Below, piece after piece: positions 1 through 5,364 of a DNA stretch of 7,828 bases. The position numbers and the translations under genes were made by a program. Numbering within the stretch: the first letter of the stretch is position 1; every line of letters begins with the position of its first letter. Below the pieces are notes generated by a model that saw only the letters and a program-made list of their open reading frames with translations, did not search any database and had not been told where the DNA came from. This DNA is from JANQQZ01 sp039179915 (GTDB lineage Bacteria > Planctomycetota > Phycisphaerae > Phycisphaerales > UBA1924). The DNA is taken from contig JBCDEF010000129.1 in assembly GCA_039179915.1 (NCBI GenBank), positions 1 through 7,828 on the forward strand, written 5' to 3'.

Positions 1-1
1 G

Positions 2-100
2 ATGCCGACCGCGCTCGTAGTTCTCGGCTCGATGTTCGCGATGGTGGCGGCGTTCTACGTCATCGCGTGGTTCGTGAACCTGTTCCGCGGCACCGAGTGA
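2..100 (+). CDS. 3' end of a membrane protein, or a 32-residue small membrane protein
   Basis: An open frame reaches a TGA at 98-100 and encodes a strongly hydrophobic stretch (ALVVLGSMFAMVAAFYVIAW) followed by a short polar tail ending FRGTE. This is one transmembrane helix with a charged end. An ATG lies at 2-4, but the window starts one base earlier, so I cannot tell whether this is a complete 32-residue protein or the last helix of a larger one. The next gene starts 15 nt downstream on the same strand, which suggests one transcription unit. I do not recognise a family. Confidence 0.5.
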   Translation: MPTALVVLGSMFAMVAAFYVIAWFVNLFRGTE

Positions 101-115
101 GAGCGAGGGACGCCG

Positions 116-502
116 ATGCCGTGGTGGGTGGTGGCGCTGATCGTGGTCGGCGTGCTCGTCGAGATCGCGGTCGTGGTCCGTGTCGCACGGCGTGCAAAGA
201 GCGCTGCACACGAGATCAGGGAAGAGGGCGGCGACACCGCGCCCGGCTGGGTCCTGCGCTGCACAACGTGCCAATCGTGGCGGCCGGCGACGGAGGTCGG
301 CATCGTCAGGCTCGGCGCGGCCGGGATTAAGAAGTACACGCTCGGCCGATGCTCGGCCTGCAGCTCACTGTCGATACTCGCCCTCGAGAAGGGCCCCGGC
401 CCCGAAGGCCGGCGGCGAATCGACGACAGGACCAACGAAACCATCTGGCCCGAGACGCTCTTGTCCAATGGCGCCGGTGACGCTAAAGCTGACTCGCGGT
501 GA
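116..502 (+). CDS. Small membrane-anchored protein with a CxxC-CxxC zinc-ribbon-like domain
   Basis: This 128-residue protein of unknown function has one N-terminal transmembrane segment (about residues 4-22) and a basic stretch after it (RVARRAKSA). That places the rest in the cytoplasm by the positive-inside rule. The soluble part has two cysteine pairs, C49-x2-C52 and C79-x2-C82, separated by 26 residues, the usual layout of a zinc ribbon or rubredoxin-like knuckle. The last 35 residues are polar and probably disordered. The start is supported by a GAGGGA ribosome binding site at 105-110, 5 nt before the ATG. Its 3' end overlaps the convergent glycosylase gene by 20 bp. The gene is probably co-transcribed with the membrane-protein fragment upstream. 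I infer zinc binding from cysteine spacing only; the protein could equally bind another metal or form disulfides. Confidence 0.7.
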   Translation: MPWWVVALIVVGVLVEIAVVVRVARRAKSAAHEIREEGGDTAPGWVLRCTTCQSWRPATEVGIVRLGAAGIKKYTLGRCSACSSLSILALEKGPGPEGRRRIDDRTNETIWPETLLSNGAGDAKADSR

Positions 503-1427
503 ACGTCCGGCCCGTGGTCTCGCGGTCCCACAGGTGCGCGGGTCCTCGCTTCAGCTCGTAGAAGTCCCACAGCTCGAACCAATAGCTCTTGAACTTGAAT
601 TGGGCAAAGCCCTCGTAGTGCCGCTCGAGCTTCTTTGTGATCTGCCGATCGGTGCCGGTCATGCCGAGCACGGCCTTGCCGTGGCGGATGGTCTCGGTGT
701 CGATCGCCAGCCGCGAGTACCGGCCGAGCAGTTGCATGATGTTGCCGGCGGCGTAGGGCCCGATGCCGGGCAATGACACCAGGAACGCGAACACATCGTC
801 GTCATCGGTCGCCGGATCGCTGAGCCAGGCTTCGTCGATTTCGCCGCGGATGAAGAGCTTGGCGAGATCGATGATCCGCTGATCGCGGTAGCCGACTCGG
901 CAGCGGCCACGCAGCGTACCCGTGCGTGCGCGAGCGATGCGCTGTGCCGTCGGGAATGCGCCGCGGTCGCCCATGTGCTTGCAGAGCTGCGCGTTCATGT
1001 TGATCGTGCTGGGCCAGGCGACGTTGCAGCTCGTGACCGTCTTGATGATGTCCTCGAATAGCGTGGGCGAGCGGAAGAGTCGGCAGCGGCCGGGCTTCTT
1101 CCAGCGGCGATCGACGCGGTGGAAAGCCCGGGCGTGCGCCGCGTCCTCGTCGAGCCGCAGCATGCGGGCGATCTGCGTACGGGCTTCCGCCTGCTCGTCC
1201 CGGGAGAGCGATCGATCGAAGCGGGCGGCAAGTTTTTCGTCCTTTTGCACGATGACGGCGGTCGCGGGGCCGCCATCGAAGCGGAACCGGCGCGTGAGCG
1301 ACTGATCGGCGACCGACCAATGGTTGGGCGCAAGCAGAAAATAGCCATAGGAGCAGACATCGCGGCCGAGGTGATACCCCGCGGGCGGAATGATCCGTAG
1401 GCGGGTGCCGGTCGGCGCGGCCGCCAT
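483..1427 (-). CDS. HhH-GPD superfamily DNA glycosylase (AlkA-like, monofunctional type)
   Basis: This is a 314-residue base-excision repair glycosylase, expected to flip out and remove damaged bases. The HhH-GPD core is clear: a helix-hairpin-helix LPGIGPYAAGNI (219-230) is followed by the conserved Asp in AIDTETIRHG (D243), the catalytic carboxylate position. The lysine of bifunctional OGG1/Nth enzymes (LPGVGxK) is Tyr here (Y225), so I predict no AP-lyase activity, as in AlkA. Upstream, GRCRLFRSPTLFEDIIKTV (113-131) and the N-terminal segment around CSYGYFLLAPNHW (25-37) recall, from memory, a plant and bacterial HhH-GPD subfamily distinct from E. coli AlkA. There is no FeS cysteine cluster at the C-terminus. 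The ATG chosen lies 2 nt after the TGA of the amidotransferase gene, which implies translational coupling. The frame stays open upstream, but that extension reads against the amidotransferase and is low-complexity Arg/Pro. The lesion substrate is unknown. Confidence 0.88.
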   Translation of the reverse strand: MAAAPTGTRLRIIPPAGYHLGRDVCSYGYFLLAPNHWSVADQSLTRRFRFDGGPATAVIVQKDEKLAARFDRSLSRDEQAEARTQIARMLRLDEDAAHARAFHRVDRRWKKPGRCRLFRSPTLFEDIIKTVTSCNVAWPSTINMNAQLCKHMGDRGAFPTAQRIARARTGTLRGRCRVGYRDQRIIDLAKLFIRGEIDEAWLSDPATDDDDVFAFLVSLPGIGPYAAGNIMQLLGRYSRLAIDTETIRHGKAVLGMTGTDRQITKKLERHYEGFAQFKFKSYWFELWDFYELKRGPAHLWDRETTGRTFTASQL

Positions 1428-1429
1428 GC

Positions 1430-2164
1430 TCAGGCCTGCGTCAGCGCGTGGAACGGGAAGAGGTACGTTGCGAGGTTGACGCAGAGCCGGTCGGCGACGA
1501 CGGCGAAGCGGTTGTAGTGCTCGTCGAGCTGCGCCGCGACTGCTGCGGGGTCGACGCCGGCGGCGGCCATGGTCTCGCCGTCGACCTGGGCATACCGCTC
1601 GATGTCGGGCCGCAGCGATTCGAAATGGAACTGGAAGCCGAGAGTCCGGTGACCGACTTTCATGATCTGGACCGGGCAGGCCGGGCTGGAGCCGATGACG
1701 GCCGCGCCGGGCGGCGGCTCGGCGACGTGGTCGCTGTGCGTCTGGAACTGCATGGTGTCCCACGGCATGCCGCCGAGGAGCGATTCGGTCTGGCCCGGCA
1801 CGGGCAGCGACACGCCGCAGAAGCCCCATTCGGGCGTCTCGGCCCGCTTGACGGTGCCGCCCAGGGCCCGGGCGATGAGCTGGTGCCCGAGGCAGACGCC
1901 GACGATCGGCAGGTCGCGCTCGTGGGCGCCGCGGATCAGCTCCAGTTCCTGTTCGAGGATCGAATCGAGCGAATCGTCGGCGGCGGACTGCGGCCCGCCG
2001 AGCGAAACGATGCCGTGGATATCATCGAGGTCGGTCGGTAGCGGATCGGGCGAATCCGGGTGCGTCACGCGGCGGGTATCGAGCTTGAAGCCGTGGTCGC
2101 GGAGCGTTGCTCCGAGCCGTCCCGCGTCGAACGCGCCGTGCTGAATAACGAGCAGCTGTGCCAT
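1430..2164 (-). CDS. Class I glutamine amidotransferase (GMP synthase-like, stand-alone GATase1)
   Basis: This 244-residue protein is a complete stand-alone GATase1 domain. It shows the nucleophile elbow GVCLGHQLIARALGG with C91, and the HxE part of the triad in GFQFHFES (H180, E182). GIVSLGGPQSAADD (51-64) is the oxyanion-side loop typical of GuaA-type domains. WGFCGV (113-118) and THSDHV (142-147) also fit the GMP-synthase-like group. Such proteins hydrolyse glutamine or a gamma-glutamyl compound; the acceptor partner here is unknown. There is no synthetase domain and none nearby, so this is not GuaA itself. The gene is followed after 2 nt by the glycosylase gene. The ATG at 2164 has no Shine-Dalgarno sequence but has TATCAT exactly 6 nt upstream, which suggests a leaderless mRNA. 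The frame stays open far upstream, but that reads antisense to the protease gene and is not coding. Confidence 0.9.
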   Translation of the reverse strand: MAQLLVIQHGAFDAGRLGATLRDHGFKLDTRRVTHPDSPDPLPTDLDDIHGIVSLGGPQSAADDSLDSILEQELELIRGAHERDLPIVGVCLGHQLIARALGGTVKRAETPEWGFCGVSLPVPGQTESLLGGMPWDTMQFQTHSDHVAEPPPGAAVIGSSPACPVQIMKVGHRTLGFQFHFESLRPDIERYAQVDGETMAAAGVDPAAVAAQLDEHYNRFAVVADRLCVNLATYLFPFHALTQA

Positions 2165-2170
2165 GGCGCG

Positions 2171-2176
2171 ATGATA
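2171..2176 (-). promoter_or_regulatory. Putative -10 element for a leaderless amidotransferase mRNA
   Basis: On the minus strand the hexamer TATCAT is followed by 6 nt (CGCGCC) and then the ATG at 2164. A -10 element at this distance would place the transcription start on or next to the A of the start codon. No purine-rich ribosome binding site is present. No convincing -35 hexamer is seen 16-18 nt further upstream. The same TANNNT-N6-ATG layout occurs before the kinase and pqiA genes in this window. Confidence 0.45.
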
Positions 2177-2179
2177 GCC

Positions 2180-2189
2180 GGCCGCGGCC
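2180..2189. repeat. 10-bp perfect palindrome between the divergent promoters
   Basis: GGCCGCGGCC is its own reverse complement. It lies in the 78-bp gap between the divergent amidotransferase and protease genes. It falls inside the spacer upstream of the minus-strand TATCAT and at the expected -35 position of the plus-strand TACTAT, where an operator would be well placed. In DNA this GC-rich a palindrome of this composition can also arise by chance. Confidence 0.25.
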
Positions 2190-2206
2190 CGGACTCGCGT
2201 CGCCGG

Positions 2207-2212
2207 TACTAT
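2207..2212 (+). promoter_or_regulatory. Putative -10 element for the Deg-like protease gene
   Basis: TACTAT matches TANNNT and lies 30 nt before the protease ATG. Transcription would start near 2219 and give a leader of about 24 nt, long enough to contain the ribosome binding site at 2229-2239. No good -35 hexamer is seen. The element is back-to-back with the minus-strand TATCAT, with 30 bp between the two. Confidence 0.35.
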
Positions 2213-2228
2213 CGAAAACGCATCGATC

Positions 2229-2239
2229 AGGAAAGGAAG
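2229..2239 (+). promoter_or_regulatory. Ribosome binding site of the Deg-like protease
   Basis: The purine run AGGAAAGGAAG ends 3 nt before the ATG at 2243 and is a clear Shine-Dalgarno-type site. It decides the start against the longer open frame that begins upstream at 2060 and crosses the divergent promoter region. The choice agrees with the signal peptide that begins exactly at this ATG. Confidence 0.7.
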
Positions 2240-2242
2240 CCG

Positions 2243-3733
2243 ATGACCCGTCTTGCCGTCTGTGTGCTGCTGCTGTTGGTCCCGTTTTCGCCGTCGCTGG
2301 CGCAGGACGGCGAGCTCGACCGCCGCAGCGTGGTCAAGGTCTTCGCGACCGCCCGCACGCCGAACCTCTTCCAGCCCTGGACACGGAACGCGCCCGTCGA
2401 GGGGAACGGCTCGGGCGTGATCATCGCCGGCAACCGGATCATCACCAATGCCCATGTGGTCAACTACGCCAGCCGGATCTTGGTCCAGCCGCACCAGAGC
2501 TCGGACCGGTACGAGGCGGAGGTCGTCGCGATCGCACGCGGGATCGACCTTGCCGTGCTCGAGCTCGAGGACGAGAGCTTCTTCGACGAATACCCGGCGG
2601 CGACGCTCTCCGAGCGTCTGCCGAGGGTCGGCTCGACGGTGACCGCCCTGGGCTATCCGCTCGGCGGCGACGCGATGTCGGTGACCGAGGGCGTGGTCAG
2701 CCGCATCGAGCACACGGGCTACAACGGCGAGACACTCGGGCTTCGGATCCAGGTCGATGTGGCGATTAACCCCGGCAACTCGGGCGGGCCGGTGTTTCTG
2801 GACGGCGAGGTCGTGGGGCTGGTCTTCAGCCGGGCCGCGGCCGGCGAAAACATCGGCTACGTCATCCCGACCGAAGAGGTGAAGATGTTTCTCGACGACG
2901 CGGCCGACGGGACCTACGACGGCAAGCCGCGGCTGTTCCTCCGGCTCCAGACCGCCGAGAACCGGGCGATCCGCGAGCGGCTGGGCCTCTCACGCGAGGA
3001 CACGGGCCTGATCGTGACCGATCCGGGCCTTTCGGACGAGCTGCAGACCTGGGACGTGATCACGGCGATCGGGCCGCACGATGTCGACAACGTCGGCATG
3101 GTCGATGTGCCGGGCGAGGGCGATCTGCGGCTGCACTTCGGCTACTTCGTGCCCAAGCTCGCGGGCGAATCCACGAGCGCAGGCGTCACCGTCCCGCTGA
3201 CGGTGATCCGCGGCGGCGAGCCGGTCGAGCTGGACCTTGCGGTCTCGGCGTCGCGGGATGTGATGATCGGCACGCTCGACGGGGAGTACCCGTCGTACGT
3301 GGTGTATGGGCCGATGGTGTTCACGCCGGCGTACCAGGAGCTGCTGCGAGGGGCGGCCCGGGCGGCGCTGCCGCTGGCCTCGAACGACAGCCCGCTGATC
3401 CGGCACCTGACCTCGATGCGGCGGCCGGGCGAGCTGGAAGAACTGGTCATCGTCCCCGCCCCGTTCTTCCCCCACCGGCTGACCAAGGGCTATGAGCTCG
3501 GGCTGGTGCCCGTGGTCGAACGGGTCAACGGCGAGCCGGTGCGGAGCCTCGCCCACCTGGTCGAGCTGCTCGAATCCAACGAGGACGAATACACGGTCTT
3601 CGAATTCGGCGGCACGGCCAACGAGATCCTGGTTTTCGAGACCGAGGCCCTGCGCGAGTCGACCGAAGAGGTCCTGGACGATGCGGGCATCCGCCGGCAG
3701 GCATCGCCCGATGTCCGCGGCCTGCTCCGATGA
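2243..3733 (+). CDS. Secreted Deg/HtrA-family serine protease with two C-terminal PDZ-type domains (plant Deg9-like)
   Basis: This 496-residue protein starts with a signal peptide (MTRLAVCVLLLLVPFSPSLA, likely cut after A20), so it acts in the periplasm or outside. The trypsin-like domain spans about 28-220 with an intact triad: H71 in TNAHVV, D102 in GIDLAVLEL and S180 in NPGNSGGP. A PDZ domain follows at about 230-335. A further region (345-480) contains a conserved-looking segment SYVVYGPMVFTPAYQELL and a second, divergent PDZ-like part (VERVNGEPVRSLAHLVELL). From memory this domain order and these motifs match plant Deg9/Deg2-type proteases more closely than E. coli DegP, whose large LA loop and Q-linker are absent. 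In Deg9 the second PDZ helps oligomerisation; that this holds here is inference. The gene stands alone, divergent from the amidotransferase gene, with its own ribosome binding site. Likely role: envelope protein quality control or processing. Confidence 0.9.
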   Translation: MTRLAVCVLLLLVPFSPSLAQDGELDRRSVVKVFATARTPNLFQPWTRNAPVEGNGSGVIIAGNRIITNAHVVNYASRILVQPHQSSDRYEAEVVAIARGIDLAVLELEDESFFDEYPAATLSERLPRVGSTVTALGYPLGGDAMSVTEGVVSRIEHTGYNGETLGLRIQVDVAINPGNSGGPVFLDGEVVGLVFSRAAAGENIGYVIPTEEVKMFLDDAADGTYDGKPRLFLRLQTAENRAIRERLGLSREDTGLIVTDPGLSDELQTWDVITAIGPHDVDNVGMVDVPGEGDLRLHFGYFVPKLAGESTSAGVTVPLTVIRGGEPVELDLAVSASRDVMIGTLDGEYPSYVVYGPMVFTPAYQELLRGAARAALPLASNDSPLIRHLTSMRRPGELEELVIVPAPFFPHRLTKGYELGLVPVVERVNGEPVRSLAHLVELLESNEDEYTVFEFGGTANEILVFETEALRESTEEVLDDAGIRRQASPDVRGLLR

Positions 3734-3759
3734 ATGGGTTCGATAACGGTGGCCGGAGC

Positions 3760-3831
3760 GAAACGGCGGGTTTCAGATGACGGAAGGCCGGCGTGCGGCC
3801 TCTCGATGCGTGCTCCGGCCGATTGGGCCGG
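3760..3831 (+). terminator. Three tandem small hairpins downstream of the protease gene, possible terminator or attenuator
   Basis: The gap 3734-3935 holds three perfect stem-loops, each with a 5-nt loop. They are GAAAC/GTTTC (3760-3774), AGGCCG/CGGCCT (3785-3801) and CCGGCC/GGCCGG (3815-3831). The last two share complementary GGCCG/CGGCC cores and could pair in alternative ways. No U-tract follows immediately; the nearest T-rich run is at 3843-3846. This is therefore not a canonical intrinsic terminator. It could slow RNA polymerase, protect the 3' end of the protease mRNA, or act in the leader of the next gene. The rest of the gap, about 3840-3920, is slightly richer in A+T and probably holds the promoter of the downstream gene, but I could not place a convincing -35/-10 pair. 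Confidence 0.35.
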
Positions 3832-3935
3832 TTCCCCCCACATTTTGGGACCTATTTCTTGCGATGTCGCTTGCCTTGATCCCCGATAGGCGCACCCTAG
3901 AGAGACGAGCCCCGCTCGGGCCGGAGGAGATCCAC

Positions 3936-4637
3936 ATGCAGATTCGTTCAGCCGCATGTCTCGCGGTTGTTGTATCGGCGGCAACGCCGGTCGCAGCCGC
4001 CCCAACTGAATTCGACTTCTTTTCGTTCTCGATCGCCGCGGGCGCCGGGGGCGTGGTCGGCCAGCTCCCGCTGGGCCCGGATATCGATTTCGAGTCTGTC
4101 GAGGTCGCGGGCAGCGGGGCCTTGCTTGTCGATGAATCGGACGCGATTCGAACAGCCAGCGCGCAGATCGACTACGACGTGGATATCTCGTTCCCAAGCG
4201 GTGACGCGATCGCGCTCTCGGCGGTGTTCGGCTCGACGATCGATCTGGCATTCGGCCCGGACGATGTCAGCGGCTCGCTCGAGGGCTTCACCTCACTCGA
4301 CAGCATCGTGATCGAGTTCACGCTGGCCGAGGCAACCTTCTTTGAGGTTACTGGTCTCGGCGGCCTCGGGGGCGATCTGATCGGTCTGAACGGGACCGCG
4401 GACATCGGTGCCGTGGCGCCGGGCGAGGTCTTCACGCTCGTGCCGGGGATCTACGCCTTCGAGCGGTTCGACACAGTCGATATCGCCGAGGTCGGCGCCG
4501 AGCCGGGCCTTGGCGAGGGTGTGTTTACCGACTCGGTCGCGTTCGGCCTGACGCTGACAACCGTGCCCGCGCCGTCGTCGGCGGCGCTGCTCGCGCTCGC
4601 CGGCACCGCGGCGATGCGGCGACGCCGGAACCGCTAA
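3936..4637 (+). CDS. Secreted acidic PEP-CTERM-like protein (exosortase substrate candidate)
   Basis: This 233-residue protein has an N-terminal signal peptide (residues 1 to about 22, ending PVAAA). It ends with a sorting-type tail: VPAPSS at 210-215, a short hydrophobic helix ALLALAGTAAM, then RRRRNR. This tripartite end is the PEP-CTERM architecture, recognised by exosortases that cut and attach proteins at the cell surface; the VPAP form is typical of Planctomycetota. The mature part is rich in Gly, Asp, Glu and beta-branched residues, which suggests a beta-rich fold, and has no obvious enzymatic motif. It contains no lysine at all and only two arginines (R72, R177) before the tail, against about 31 Asp/Glu, so it is very acidic. 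The start is set by GGAGGAG at 3923-3929, 6 nt before the ATG. A longer open frame from 3777 has no such site and would bury the signal peptide. The gene converges on the methyltransferase gene, 27 bp apart. The function is unknown. Confidence 0.8.
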   Translation: MQIRSAACLAVVVSAATPVAAAPTEFDFFSFSIAAGAGGVVGQLPLGPDIDFESVEVAGSGALLVDESDAIRTASAQIDYDVDISFPSGDAIALSAVFGSTIDLAFGPDDVSGSLEGFTSLDSIVIEFTLAEATFFEVTGLGGLGGDLIGLNGTADIGAVAPGEVFTLVPGIYAFERFDTVDIAEVGAEPGLGEGVFTDSVAFGLTLTTVPAPSSAALLALAGTAAMRRRRNR

Positions 4638-4664
4638 GCCGCCGACGGGATCTTGCACGACGAC

Positions 4665-5354
4665 TCAGTCTCGATCGCTCGGCTTCTGATCGCTCGGCTT
4701 CTGAAAGAGCCCGATGGTCGCGTCGTACGTTGGCAGGTAGTCCCGCCGGAAAGCGATGCGGTCGACCCGTTCGGCGAAGGACGAAAGCAGCCGCGCGGTC
4801 TTGAACCGCGACGCGGGATCGCCCGGTTCTGGGCGCCTCGCGCTCGGGGCATCGCTCAGGAAGTTGAAGACCACGCTCACGCCGGCCTGCCAGGCGCGGT
4901 CGATCACACGCTCCGCCCGCTTCTGGTCGAACGTGTTGAGCGACCCCGAGAAGAGGCAGAGCGTGACGCCGTGGTCGCTTGCGAGGCGCTCGAAGAGCGT
5001 CTCATCGGCGGCGAAGTCGGACTCGATAATCTCGGCGGGGGCCGTAAGGTCGCTGGCGGCACGCCGGCTCTCGTCGGCGAGCTCGGGGATGGCCTCGACA
5101 CCGACATAGCCGCGGACGCTCATTCCGTGCTCCTGCATCCAGAGGAGCAGGTCGGCCCGGCCGCAGCCCAGGTCGGCGACCGTTGCGTCGGCGAGTCCCT
5201 GGTCCGTCAAGCCGCCGGCGGCGACCTCGCAGAGCACACGGAAGCGGGTGTGCTGGTAGTCGCGGCTGCGCCAGAGCAAGGCATCGAACCCCGGGCCGGA
5301 GCGGGCCACGGCATCGCGGTAGGGCTTGAGCGGGTCGCCGGCGGGCGGTGCCAT
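4665..5354 (-). CDS. Class I SAM-dependent methyltransferase, substrate unknown
   Basis: This 229-residue protein has the Rossmann-fold methyltransferase signature. Motif I is ATVADLGCGRADLLLWM (57-73), which binds S-adenosylmethionine, followed by the acidic end of strand 2 in GYVGVEAIPE (E87). TLCLFSGSLNTFD (131-143) is motif IV-like, VVFNFLSD (161-168) is a later strand, and DYLPTYDATIGLFQK (205-219) closes the sheet. The leading segment with QHTRFRVL (35-42) before motif I recalls a group of uncharacterised bacterial methyltransferases. There are no substrate-recognition domains. The chosen ATG lies 10 nt after the kinase stop codon; an upstream in-frame ATG would overlap the kinase end and adds a non-conserved Ser/Pro/Cys stretch. 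The C-terminus carries an in-frame duplication (QKPSD twice). It is probably the last gene of the minus-strand cluster. Small-molecule, protein and nucleic-acid targets are all possible. Confidence 0.82.
   Translation of the reverse strand: MAPPAGDPLKPYRDAVARSGPGFDALLWRSRDYQHTRFRVLCEVAAGGLTDQGLADATVADLGCGRADLLLWMQEHGMSVRGYVGVEAIPELADESRRAASDLTAPAEIIESDFAADETLFERLASDHGVTLCLFSGSLNTFDQKRAERVIDRAWQAGVSVVFNFLSDAPSARRPEPGDPASRFKTARLLSSFAERVDRIAFRRDYLPTYDATIGLFQKPSDQKPSDRD
4673..4702. repeat. Perfect 15-bp tandem duplication inside the methyltransferase 3' end
   Basis: GATCGCTCGGCTTCT occurs twice without a gap, at 4673-4687 and 4688-4702. On the minus strand it encodes QKPSD-QKPSD, residues 218-227 of 229. 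The length is a multiple of three, so the frame is kept. It looks like a recent replication-slippage duplication at the tolerant C-terminal end of the protein. Confidence 0.9.
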
Positions 5355-5364
5355 GCTGGGCGGC

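Noticed and set aside
1428..1829. Possible N-terminal extension of the glycosylase
   Set aside because: It overlaps the amidotransferase gene in another frame, reads as Arg/Pro/Ala low complexity, and the ATG at 1427 directly follows the upstream stop codon.
2165..2713. Possible N-terminal extension of the amidotransferase
   Set aside because: It would read antisense through the Deg-like protease catalytic domain. The GATase domain is complete from the ATG at 2164.
3845..3862. Sigma-54-like promoter (TTGGGACC ... TTGC) upstream of the PEP-CTERM gene
   Set aside because: This was attractive because some PEP-CTERM genes are sigma-54 controlled. However, the GG-to-GC distance is 11 nt rather than the strict 10, and the -24 part departs from TGGCAC.
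3859..3890. Sigma-70-type promoter TTGCGA ... GATAGG before the PEP-CTERM gene
   Set aside because: The spacer is 20 nt and both hexamers are weak.
3777..3935. Upstream in-frame ATG giving a 53-residue longer PEP-CTERM protein
   Set aside because: There is no ribosome binding site, the extension crosses the hairpins, and the signal peptide would be internal. GGAGGAG before 3936 decides the start.
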